Below are positions 31,369 through 38,006 of a DNA stretch of 38,086 nucleotides, piece by piece. The translations under genes were made by a program, and so were the position numbers. The notes under the pieces were generated by a model, which saw only the letters and a program-made list of their open reading frames with translations, was not told the DNA's origin and did not search any database. Every line of letters begins with the position of its first letter. Position 1 is the first letter of the stretch. This DNA is from Bacteroidales bacterium (lineage in GTDB: Bacteria; Bacteroidota; Bacteroidia; Bacteroidales; UBA932). Where the stretch lies: contig JAFRPW010000017.1 of the NCBI GenBank assembly GCA_017428945.1, forward strand, positions 1 through 38,086, given 5' to 3'.

Positions 31369-32244
31369 ATGGAACAAATCATCAAACCCACAAAGTACAT
31401 TGACCCGATGGTCGATGTGGCGTTCAAGCTCATTTTCGGAACCGAAAAGAACAAGCATCTCACAAAGGAGTTATTGGAACAGGTATTCAAGGTGAACATC
31501 ACCTCACTGTCTTTTGTGAACGTAGAACACCACGGAATGTCCATGGAGGACAGAAACGCGGTATTTGACCTTCAATGTGAATCGGAACAACTGGGGCAGT
31601 TCTTGGTGGAGGTACAATTTAAGCCTCAGGAAAACATTCGCGACAGGGCCCTTTTCTACAGTTCCTACCCAATCCTTGAGCAGGCACCCGCCGGAAAATG
31701 GAATTACTCACTCAAGCCGGTATTCTTCCTTGGCATTCTGAATTTCAAGATTCCCGACACCAATCCTGACACATTCGTTCACCGCTACTCTATTCTTGAC
31801 GAGGAAACGCTTGTTCCCATGACCAAGAGCGTCAGATATGTATTCATGGAAGCAGGGCCTTTCAACAAACCTTACAATGAATGTAAAACATTTGAAGACA
31901 AGTTTTTGTTTTTCTTGAAGAATCTGCCTACATTTGTCTCGAAACCAGATACTCACAGCGAACCATACTTCGAGGACCTCCTCAAAGCCGCCGAGTATCT
32001 AAAAATGGACAAGCCCATGAGAACAGAATACGACGAACGCCTCAAGATTCTCCGCGACAATTATAGCGCAGAGCAATACCTCATTAATCATACCTTAAAG
32101 GAAGGTATGGAGAAAGGTATGGAGAAAGGTATGGAGAAAGCAAAACTCGAGGACGCGAAAGGAATGCTTGCCAAAGGATATCCAGTCCAGGACATTGTAG
32201 ATATCACTGGATTACCACTGGAGAAAATTGAAGCATTGAAGTAA
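31369..32244 (+). CDS. Rpn/PD-(D/E)XK nuclease family protein
   Basis: A 291-aa protein of the Rpn/PDDEXK_2 family, often labelled transposase. It begins with the family signature YIDPMVDVAFKLIFG (residues 10-24). Asp67 (VFDLQC) and Glu81-Val-Gln83 (LVEVQF) form the PD-(D/E)XK-like site. The C-terminal fifth has three GMEK repeats followed by AKGYPVQDIVDITGLPLEKI, the usual small helical tail. Rpn proteins in E. coli are recombination-promoting DNases, and some act as toxins in phage defence that are restrained by a C-terminal product of the same gene. The gene lies inside an inverted repeat and ends at a clear terminator. Confidence 0.9.
   Translation: MEQIIKPTKYIDPMVDVAFKLIFGTEKNKHLTKELLEQVFKVNITSLSFVNVEHHGMSMEDRNAVFDLQCESEQLGQFLVEVQFKPQENIRDRALFYSSYPILEQAPAGKWNYSLKPVFFLGILNFKIPDTNPDTFVHRYSILDEETLVPMTKSVRYVFMEAGPFNKPYNECKTFEDKFLFFLKNLPTFVSKPDTHSEPYFEDLLKAAEYLKMDKPMRTEYDERLKILRDNYSAEQYLINHTLKEGMEKGMEKGMEKAKLEDAKGMLAKGYPVQDIVDITGLPLEKIEALK
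32104..32139 (+). repeat. 12-bp tandem repeat, three copies, within the Rpn gene
   Basis: GGTATGGAGAAA is repeated exactly three times, encoding GMEK. Copy number can change without frameshift. Each unit contains ATG preceded by an AAGG-type purine tract, so each is a potential internal start. Confidence 0.95.
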
Positions 32245-32252
32245 TACAGATA

Positions 32253-32290
32253 GAAGGTGACTCACTTTTGAGTCACCTTCGTTGTTTTTA
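32253..32290 (+). terminator. Intrinsic terminator of the Rpn gene
   Basis: A 12-bp perfect stem (GAAGGTGACTCA at 32253-32264 with 32269-32280), 4-base loop, followed by GTTGTTTTTA. It begins eight bases after the stop. Confidence 0.85.
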
Positions 32291-32354
32291 TATATAGGCC
32301 TTCTTGTTCCTTTTGCGTAAGCATACCGACAAACTGCGTCTTGCAGCCTGCAGC

Positions 32355-32389
32355 GCGGAAGGTCTGTTTTTCTTTGACAGACCTTCCGC
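32355..32389. repeat. Perfect 13-bp hairpin
   Basis: GCGGAAGGTCTGT (32355-32367) pairs with 32377-32389. It is 55 bases beyond the 3' end of the ORF6N remnant and may be its old terminator, although the following T tract is absent. Confidence 0.5.
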
Positions 32390-32443
32390 ATAAGTACGTA
32401 TAAGTGACACGGAGTTATATGCACTTCGTCGAAGGCTTACGAA

Positions 32444-32695
32444 TTAGAATCCAATCTTCTGCCTGGGTTTATTCTTATGTTCTTCCAGTTTGACGACAAG
32501 CTCGCCGATAGCGATATACAGATTATCAATGTCGCGACGTACATCCTCTGAAAGGTCGTTCACAGCACCTAGGTTTTCCTCATTCTGCAGCTGTAATAAA
32601 TCGACTCGGGCTCTGAGCTCTTTCACTTCGGAAGTTAGCGTTGATGTAGATAATAGGTATTCACGTATATGAACAAAGGCTCTAAGAATGGCAAT
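32444..32695 (-). pseudogene. C-terminal remnant of an ORF6N-domain protein
   Basis: Read from 32695 leftwards, an open frame gives IAILRAFVHIREYLLS, a coiled-coil stretch and the end EEHKNKPRQKIGF. This matches the C-terminal part of ORF6N (KilA-N-like) proteins common in Bacteroidetes, in which an AIMRAFV-type helix is followed by a linker and a final PR-x-x-IGF. The DNA-binding N-terminus is absent. The homology begins exactly at the inner edge of the right inverted-repeat arm, which has replaced it. An internal GTG at 32626 would give a 60-aa product, but a remnant is more likely. Confidence 0.6.
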
Positions 32696-32790
32696 TTTTT
32701 CGGAAAATCGGTGGAATCGTATAAATCTGCACTATTTTTCTGAATGTTATTCTGATACAACACCGGCAAGGGGTGATTTTTCGAAAGATT
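32688..32790 (-). repeat. Right arm of the 104-bp inverted repeat
   Basis: The inverted copy of 31237-31340 (two mismatches, one missing base). Its inner end abuts the ORF6N remnant. Beyond its outer end weaker similarity to the flank of the left arm continues. Confidence 0.92.
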
Positions 32791-32968
32791 GGGTTCCCCA
32801 GAGGTAAATTGGCCTCTCAATCCAGACTATGCAATACCTGAAACAGAAGTAGGGACTCCTACATATGTTTCAGACAATAGTTTGGGCAATATAGGAGATA
32901 TTCTGGCTCGCGAAACAGATTACATTTCGCTGTGGTCTGTTTCGCGAGGGGAAGGGGTAAAGAAGTAG
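32777..32968 (+). pseudogene. Open frame without start, probable gene fragment
   Basis: A 63-codon frame without Met, bounded by TGA at 32774-32776, reads FFERLGSPEVNWPLNPDYAI and continues to RGEGVKK and TAG. Its first part resembles the minus-strand translation outside the left arm (FFERFDFTEVYLPINLDK, ending at 31256 on that strand). Later residues ETD-x-x-x-x-WSVS occur in both. The two flanks therefore descend from one ancestral sequence. I do not recognise the protein. Confidence 0.35.
32907..32948. repeat. Perfect 13-bp inverted repeat
   Basis: CTCGCGAAACAGA (32907-32919) pairs with TCTGTTTCGCGAG (32936-32948) around a 16-base loop. Part of it (GCGAAACAGACC) also occurs near 31156. 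It could be a hairpin of a mobile element or a recombinase site. Confidence 0.6.
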
Positions 32969-33033
32969 CAGCAACGTACCGGATGCTTACACAGAGCGAA
33001 GGGAAACAGATAGGCATCCTACACAGAATAAAC

Positions 33034-33061
33034 AAAGCCCGGCCGGTTAAGGTCGGGCTTT
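33034..33061 (-). terminator. Intrinsic terminator of the nuclease locus
   Basis: AAAGCCCGGCC (33034-33044) pairs with 33051-33061 (one G-T). Read leftwards the stem is followed by TTTGTTTATT. It lies beyond the nuclease remnant at 33106-33208 and so marks the ancestral end of this minus-strand locus. Confidence 0.7.
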
Positions 33062-33105
33062 GAAACATTAATCAGTTTTGAGGGCTTTGTGCCTTTCAGT
33101 ATTAC

Positions 33106-33208
33106 CTACCAGAGTTGTGACGATTGACCTTCCGCTGTTTCCTCGTAGGCGTCAGGGACATTGGTGAAGAAGTCAAATCCTGGCCGCTGGCGTTGAACGT
33201 GCACAACA
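33106..33208 (-). pseudogene. C-terminal scrap of a second secreted nuclease
   Basis: Directly after the nuclease stop, in another frame, the minus strand encodes PGFDFFTNVPDAYEETAEGQ and then stops with TAG at 33106. It parallels the end of the intact nuclease, TGFDLFTNLPDELEEASE. It is the 3' end of a paralogous DNA/RNA endonuclease gene whose body has been deleted, and suggests past tandem duplication and recombination. Confidence 0.75.
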
Positions 33209-34177
33209 TCAGAAGCTCTGGAACGTTGCCCAGCTGGCGTTAGTTTCCGATGCTTCTTCAAGCTCGTCCGGCAGATTAGTGAAGAGGTCAAAGCCTGTCC
33301 ACTGCTCTATCTGGTTCACGCTGACACAATAGTTTGCGTAGCTGTCACCTTTCTCGTACTCCCTGTGCTCAAACCAGAAGCCGACGGTCTGGGCCGATGT
33401 GATAAGCCCTGCACCATTTTTCTTTACCTTCAGTATTGCCTTCCAGTAGTAGTTTGCAATGGGAAGCTGGGCGGGATTGGCATTCTTTCCGGCAGCACCG
33501 GTAAGATAGTTTATGGTCTCGCTCCCGCCTGCTTTGCGGTAGGCCGGCCCGGTAACCACGTATACTATGTCCGATGCACTTGATACAAGGCCTCTGACTG
33601 CATTCTCAAGGGAGCTCCATATGCTTGCATTGAATTTGTCCTGCAGCTGAGGAGTCTGGTTGGTTGCATAGTAGGTCTGCGAATTCATGGTGTCGTCACT
33701 CTTTCGGCTGGCGTCAGGGCACTGGTGACCGCGGGAGTAAGCGCTGTTCCCGTACATGGTACCATAGCTGTTGCCGGTAATACTCACCTGGCGGGAGTTT
33801 GGAATATTGGGATAGTAATTCCAGCTGTTGGTATTTGCGCTTCCGGTCTTGTGAGCTCCGGTAAGGGGGTATGCGACCCACATGGAGGCGTAGTAGGTAT
33901 AACTATAGTTAAATGTATAGTTCCTGTTCTCCTCCGTTTCCCCGCCGCTTCCATAGAGAGTACCTACATAATCTGCTGCGCCCGTGCTGGCAGGCAGTTC
34001 CAGCCATCCTGCCGCAGGATATCCCTGTGGGGCAGAAGTGGTGAAGGATCGTACCGAGCCGTAGCGGTAGTCGTAGAGGCCGGTACTCTGGTTGTACTCG
34101 GCCACGAAAGCGCGGTAGTAGTAGGTTGTTCCCCCGGCAAGGTTGCTTACGGAAGCGGTAATGCTTCCGGAAGCCAC
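33209..34177 (-). CDS. DNA/RNA non-specific endonuclease, C-terminal part of a split gene
   Basis: The frame contains the tail of an Fn3-like domain (to about residue 48) and a full Bacteroidetes-type DNA/RNA non-specific endonuclease (NUC) domain. The active-site motif is AYSRGHQCPDASR with catalytic His151; QTYYATNQTPQ (167-177) and FNASIWSSLE (182-191) hold the metal-ligand Asn and partner residues. The only start here is a GTG at 34177 that cuts a domain in half, and the same frame stays open to 34375, immediately after the TGA ending the upstream gene. It was therefore once continuous with the lipoprotein at 34376-36676. Whether it is now translated is unclear. Confidence 0.8.
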   Translation of the reverse strand: MASGSITASVSNLAGGTTYYYRAFVAEYNQSTGLYDYRYGSVRSFTTSAPQGYPAAGWLELPASTGAADYVGTLYGSGGETEENRNYTFNYSYTYYASMWVAYPLTGAHKTGSANTNSWNYYPNIPNSRQVSITGNSYGTMYGNSAYSRGHQCPDASRKSDDTMNSQTYYATNQTPQLQDKFNASIWSSLENAVRGLVSSASDIVYVVTGPAYRKAGGSETINYLTGAAGKNANPAQLPIANYYWKAILKVKKNGAGLITSAQTVGFWFEHREYEKGDSYANYCVSVNQIEQWTGFDLFTNLPDELEEASETNASWATFQSF

Positions 34178-34378
34178 GTTGCCGATGCTGGTGTCGTCGT
34201 AGACGCAACTTGCAGTGCCGTCAAGGGCGCCCTGGGTGGTGGCGTACTCGAAGCCGGTCTCGTATATTTCTCCTGTTGCTCCCGAGAAGCTGCCCTGCAG
34301 GGTTGCCCCTGCAGAACTAACTCCGTCGGTCCCTCCGGTAACTACTGTAGATGTAGCCTGCGGAGTGGAGTCCCCTCA
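34178..34378 (-). other. In-frame TGA and open 66-codon bridge joining two ORFs
   Basis: The TGA at 34378-34376 ends the lipoprotein ORF. The next 66 codons in the same frame are all sense (GDSTPQATSTVVTGG, then the first half of an Fn3-like domain) and lead without interruption into the nuclease ORF. One base change would restore a protein of about 1155 aa. Confidence 0.92.
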
Positions 34379-36676
34379 CTTATAGGATAATGTTATGTAC
34401 TCGCAGTAAACAGAATTGGCTGCAGCAGTTATTACCACAGTTACAGTTTCACCTGTGCCGATGGTTGTTGCTGTAACGGTTGCCTCCTGATCACTGTATG
34501 TGCTACCAAGTACAGGGACAGAATAAGAGCCGAACTCTGTTGATCCATGCATCATGGAAACGGATCCTGTACCCTTTGATGCATTTGTCCTTAAATGAAG
34601 AGTTAATCCGGTAATTGTCTTGCCATCAAAACCTGTGATGGTATAAGTCATGGACTTTCCGCTAGTTAACTGATTAGAGTTTGTATACGTTGTTGTCCAT
34701 GAACAAGCAGAACCAGCCGGAGCGGTCCCAGTTGTTGCCACAGTATGTCCTGTGCCAGAGTATGCCTGGGTGTATGTGACGGTATATGTAGGTGTCGCAG
34801 AGCCAAGCTGATTCACGTCAATCTGGATGAGGTTGCCGCCAGGGACGGATAATTTAATCCAACCGGAACGGGCAGCGCCAGTATTCTCAGCAACATCATA
34901 CATTACAGTGCCTCCATCAACAATTGCATCTGTTACAACCGTCCCGTCTACGTCTATAACTACATCGCCGTCAACAGCATTAGTAAGGCTATATACGCCT
35001 ATTTCAACCTCTCCAGATACACCAGCAGCGGGGACATCATCAATTGAATCCTTAAGTTTGTTGATTGAAGGCTGAAGTGCAAAGGTCGCGGTAACTGTAA
35101 CATCCTTTGCAGGCATGGAGAACTGGTTCTCGGAAACTGCAACATTGGCAGATGATGCGTCCACAACCGTAAGGGAAGAAAGTATGTACCCGTCATCAGG
35201 AGTTGCCGTAATGGTAACAAGGGCTCCTTCTTCTGCCTTGGAAGCAGGGCTAGTAGAAACGGTACCATGCGATGCTGGCGCTATGGTAATATTATACTCA
35301 ACTGCAGGAGTAATCAGCATCTTCTTGTAGAATGCGGTCTGGGTAGATGCAATATTACCGGTTGTACTTGTGTAGCAACGCCAGTCCTGATCATTATAAA
35401 CACCTACATATCTGCTTGTGGCAACGTTCTTCAGATAGCCGCCCTCCCATACAAATACTTTATTGGCATTTGTTCCTACACGAACACCATTATTTGAAGT
35501 GGTAGTATACAGATAATTTGTTGTATTAACAGCCTTGAAGGAATAATTATTTGCCTCAGGAATCTCCAGGACAAACTGAAGAGCTTCTGCAGGAGTAGCG
35601 GAGAGCTTGTTGGAAGAAATAGAAACAGATGATGCAGTAGGTGCTGAACTGGATCCATTCGCACTTGTCAGAGCAGTAGAAGATGCCTCATCAACAATAA
35701 CTATCACATCACCAGCAACAAGACTTCCGATAGGAGTCTTAACCCAGGAGTAAGGATCCGGAGCGGCATCATAGTCAAAGTTAACAGTCTTCATCTTTCC
35801 AGCCTGGAAAGCGAAGTCCTTGGTGGTGTGGATGGTCTTCTCATAGCCGTTCACGGCAACCTTGATATCGTCTCCGCTTGTGGTGGAAAACGGCTTTACG
35901 CCAATGTAGAAAGTTGCATAAGCATCCTTGGCGATGGGAGTACCGTCAGTAACCGTAAGATTGGCCACATCGCTTACATAAGTACTGTACTTGGTTATTG
36001 TAAGCGGCGTAGTATCAAAATGTATTTCATACTGCCCCACAATCTCACTGCCTTCAGGAGCGGTGAATGACACGGAGGTTACAGTAAGGGGATCGTCCGT
36101 CTTGTTGGTAACCTTAATCTCGATGAAAGACGCAATGGGAGAAAGGGTAACGGACGGGGTCTCGTCATAAGCTACTCCTGCAGCCTTGCCAAAAAGCGGA
36201 TAATTGGTTCCGCAAAGGTGCGCAGTGCTGCTGTTACCCGTCTGTTCCTGCGCCTGGTCCGAGCGCTTGCCAATATAAAAACGCGCCGGGGATGCCGGAT
36301 TATTATCCACAGTGTGCAGATAACTGTTATATGGATAAACAGCATACCAGTCGTAAGTGCCGGACGCAAGCTCGGAGGCAAGAGTGCCGGTGAACGTAAC
36401 GGAAGTACCGGCAGACTCGGTAGTGAACTTGCCGTCGTCAACATAAGTGGTGCTGCCGGCAACCGCATGTAATAAGTTTATTTCGTCATCGGCCGCCCAC
36501 TGGGTCTGAAGGCCGTCAATTGTGGTCTTTGTTGCAGGGTTAGCTACAATCTCGAAAGGAATTCCTTCCTTGATGATTTCCTCTTTGTAGTTGGGATCGT
36601 TGGCTTCCTTTGCGCAGGAAACGAGGGTCAGTGCGGCTGCCGCAATAACACCAAAATAAGCAGAAATCTTTCTCAT
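34376..36676 (-). CDS. Fimbrillin-like/BACON lipoprotein, N-terminal part of a split secreted nuclease
   Basis: A 766-aa lipoprotein (LTLVSC, Cys21). Domains in order: a fimbrillin-like domain (about 35-320, beginning ATKTTIDGLQTQWAADDEI); a beta domain starting GDVIVIVDEAS (about 335-450); an InlB-type B-repeat (ITIAPASHGTVSTSPASK, about 460-530); a BACON-like Ig domain (about 540-625); and a C-terminal beta-sandwich to ITLSYK. It is anchored at the cell surface or periplasm. The frame continues past the TGA into a nuclease, so the original protein was a surface-tethered nuclease of about 1155 aa. The ATG is two bases after the 55-aa ORF stop, so translation is coupled, and both are read from the promoter in the candidate invertible segment. 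Confidence 0.85.
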   Translation of the reverse strand: MRKISAYFGVIAAAALTLVSCAKEANDPNYKEEIIKEGIPFEIVANPATKTTIDGLQTQWAADDEINLLHAVAGSTTYVDDGKFTTESAGTSVTFTGTLASELASGTYDWYAVYPYNSYLHTVDNNPASPARFYIGKRSDQAQEQTGNSSTAHLCGTNYPLFGKAAGVAYDETPSVTLSPIASFIEIKVTNKTDDPLTVTSVSFTAPEGSEIVGQYEIHFDTTPLTITKYSTYVSDVANLTVTDGTPIAKDAYATFYIGVKPFSTTSGDDIKVAVNGYEKTIHTTKDFAFQAGKMKTVNFDYDAAPDPYSWVKTPIGSLVAGDVIVIVDEASSTALTSANGSSSAPTASSVSISSNKLSATPAEALQFVLEIPEANNYSFKAVNTTNYLYTTTSNNGVRVGTNANKVFVWEGGYLKNVATSRYVGVYNDQDWRCYTSTTGNIASTQTAFYKKMLITPAVEYNITIAPASHGTVSTSPASKAEEGALVTITATPDDGYILSSLTVVDASSANVAVSENQFSMPAKDVTVTATFALQPSINKLKDSIDDVPAAGVSGEVEIGVYSLTNAVDGDVVIDVDGTVVTDAIVDGGTVMYDVAENTGAARSGWIKLSVPGGNLIQIDVNQLGSATPTYTVTYTQAYSGTGHTVATTGTAPAGSACSWTTTYTNSNQLTSGKSMTYTITGFDGKTITGLTLHLRTNASKGTGSVSMMHGSTEFGSYSVPVLGSTYSDQEATVTATTIGTGETVTVVITAAANSVYCEYITLSYK

Positions 36677-36678
36677 GG

Positions 36679-36846
36679 CTAGAAAATGTTAGGAAGGATT
36701 TCACTTGCGCCAAATACGTTCAACGGATCACCGTCGTTGGAGATTGGATCGATGCCCATTCCGGCAGAATCCAGGAAATTCTCCTCGAATCGTATCACGA
36801 GGAGCTCCGCTTCAGGAGCGGTGTAAAAGCGATTTTTGTGTGACAT
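36679..36846 (-). CDS. 55-aa small protein preceding the lipoprotein nuclease
   Basis: A small protein beginning MSHKNRFYTAPEAELLVIRF and ending NVFGASEILPNIF. It shares the pattern FYT-(A/S)-PE-x-x-(L/I)-LV-(I/V)-RFEEN with the ORF starting at 38007. Small acidic ORFs of this sort precede large surface lipoprotein genes in Bacteroides as I recall; their role (leader peptide, chaperone, secreted peptide) is unknown. The stop lies two bases before the lipoprotein ATG. Its own ATG sits inside the left arm of the 15-bp inverted repeat. A complete promoter lies 45 bases upstream. Confidence 0.75.
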   Translation of the reverse strand: MSHKNRFYTAPEAELLVIRFEENFLDSAGMGIDPISNDGDPLNVFGASEILPNIF

Positions 36847-36961
36847 AAATAGTTATGGATTTGTTTGAATATTTTCCGCTACAAAAACTCTCAAAGTTAA
36901 TTAATTTAATCCACATTAGCAAAACTATTATCCTCAATATAACAGCATTTATGTCATACAA
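36836..36961. repeat. Inverted-repeat-bounded promoter segment (candidate inverton)
   Basis: TTGTGTGACATAAAT (36836-36850) and its inverted match at 36947-36961 agree at 14 of 15 bases and enclose 96 bp. Both arms contain an ATGTCA that is the start codon of the flanking gene: the 55-aa ORF to the left, the tyrosine recombinase to the right. The enclosed DNA is AT-rich and carries one complete promoter pointing left. Inversion would keep both start codons and frames while reversing the promoter. Confidence 0.6.
36892..36923 (-). promoter_or_regulatory. Complete promoter (TTTG-N20-TAACTTTG) toward the small ORF and nuclease
   Basis: Read leftwards, TTTG (36920-36923) is followed after 20 bases by TAACTTTG (36892-36899), matching the Bacteroidetes -33/-7 promoter. 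The -7 box ends 45 bases before the ATG at 36846. No equally good promoter points toward the recombinase. Confidence 0.7.
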
Positions 36962-37874
36962 TTTCCAACAAGTTGCTTGCCTCTGGAAAGCATACAAGCA
37001 GCAGTTCGTGAAGGAGTCTTCCTTCGCTACATATCTCATGCTCTGTAACAAGTACATACTCCCCTGCTTCGGAACGGGCTATCTTCCTCAAGAACAGTCG
37101 GTTCAGGATTTCATTACCAAAATGCTTGACCGTGGATTCGCGCTTAAGACTGTAAAGGACGTTGTCCTGGTGCTTAAGATGATTGTCCGTTACGGAGAGA
37201 AACTGGGCGCATGGAGTGCGGTAAGCTATGCATTCCATTATCCGGCGCAGATGGAAAGGCCGCGTCAGGTGCAGACGCTCTCCCCTGCCCATACCAAAAA
37301 GCTTCTGAAGCACCTTGGCGCAAACCTTTCTTCAAAGAACCTGGGTCTTCTTATCTGCATTTTTACCGGTCTCCGGATTGGTGAGATCTGTGGCCTTCAG
37401 TGGAAGGATGTTGACCTTCGTGCGGGTGTAATCCGCGTTAACAAAACCGTCCAGCGCATTTATCTGGCCGATGGCTCGCTGAGGCGGTATTATCTGTCAG
37501 TTGGCACGCCAAAGACACTGTCTTCTGTCCGTGAGATTCCGCTCCCTGCACGGGTCTGTGCTGTTCTTAAGCCAATAAAGCGGGATATGCAGCCGGAGAA
37601 TTACTTATTGTCCGGTTGTCCCCTGCCGCTTGAGCCGCGGACGTACCGTGACTACTATCATCGCCTGCTGAAGGAGCTGGGACTCCCGCGCCTGCGGTTT
37701 CATGCTCTCAGGCACAGTTTTGCCACGCGCTGTATTGACAGCCGATGTGACTACAAGACCGTGTCTTCCATCCTTGGCCATGCGTCTATTGCCACCACGA
37801 TGAATCTTTACGTTCATCCGGACCTTTCTCAGAAGCGTAAGTGTGTCGAGCGGGTTGCTAAGGGATGGGTTTGA
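36951..37874 (+). CDS. Tyrosine recombinase (site-specific integrase)
   Basis: A 307-aa tyrosine recombinase with an N-terminal core-binding domain and a complete catalytic domain: Arg142 in TGLRIGEICGL, a likely Lys188 in TPKTLSSVREIPL, His251 and Arg254 in HALRHSFAT, His277 in LGHAS and nucleophile Tyr287 in MNLYVHP. All needed residues are present, so it should be active. In Bacteroides such solitary recombinases often invert nearby promoters. The ATG at 36951 (MSYNFQQVACLWKAY) is preferred over an in-frame ATG at 36855, because the extra 32 codons cross AT-rich promoter DNA. Its ATG lies in the right arm of the inverted repeat. Confidence 0.92.
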   Translation: MSYNFQQVACLWKAYKQQFVKESSFATYLMLCNKYILPCFGTGYLPQEQSVQDFITKMLDRGFALKTVKDVVLVLKMIVRYGEKLGAWSAVSYAFHYPAQMERPRQVQTLSPAHTKKLLKHLGANLSSKNLGLLICIFTGLRIGEICGLQWKDVDLRAGVIRVNKTVQRIYLADGSLRRYYLSVGTPKTLSSVREIPLPARVCAVLKPIKRDMQPENYLLSGCPLPLEPRTYRDYYHRLLKELGLPRLRFHALRHSFATRCIDSRCDYKTVSSILGHASIATTMNLYVHPDLSQKRKCVERVAKGWV

Positions 37875-38006
37875 GTGCTGGTCGAACACACTGCACAACA
37901 CCGCCGAACACGCTCGCGTGCCTGTTCGCCCCCGGGACGCCACCACCCTTAGGTCCTCCCTTAGGGCGGGAATATTCTGCAATCAAATCCAAAACAATAC
38001 ATGCTT
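37875..38006. other. Intergenic gap with palindromes between recombinase and next small ORF
   Basis: This gap has no TAnnTTTG element that I can find, so the small ORF at 38007 may depend on transcription through the recombinase. CGAACA and TGTTCG pair at 37905-37928 around CGCTCGCGTG; the 14-mer of the ferredoxin terminator occurs here inverted (37905-37918). An octamer CCCTTAGG is repeated at 37946 and 37958. Confidence 0.45.

Noticed and set aside
34376-34378. TGA as selenocysteine or a reassigned codon
   Set aside because: Many genes here end normally with TGA (for example anmK, the FNT-like gene, parE), I see no SECIS-like hairpin just after the codon, and the surrounding sequence is an interdomain linker where selenocysteine would have no role.
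36855-36950. A longer recombinase start at 36855
   Set aside because: The added 32 codons lie in AT-rich DNA that contains the leftward promoter and most of the inverted-repeat spacer, and the ATG at 36951 matches the mirrored ATG of the small ORF.
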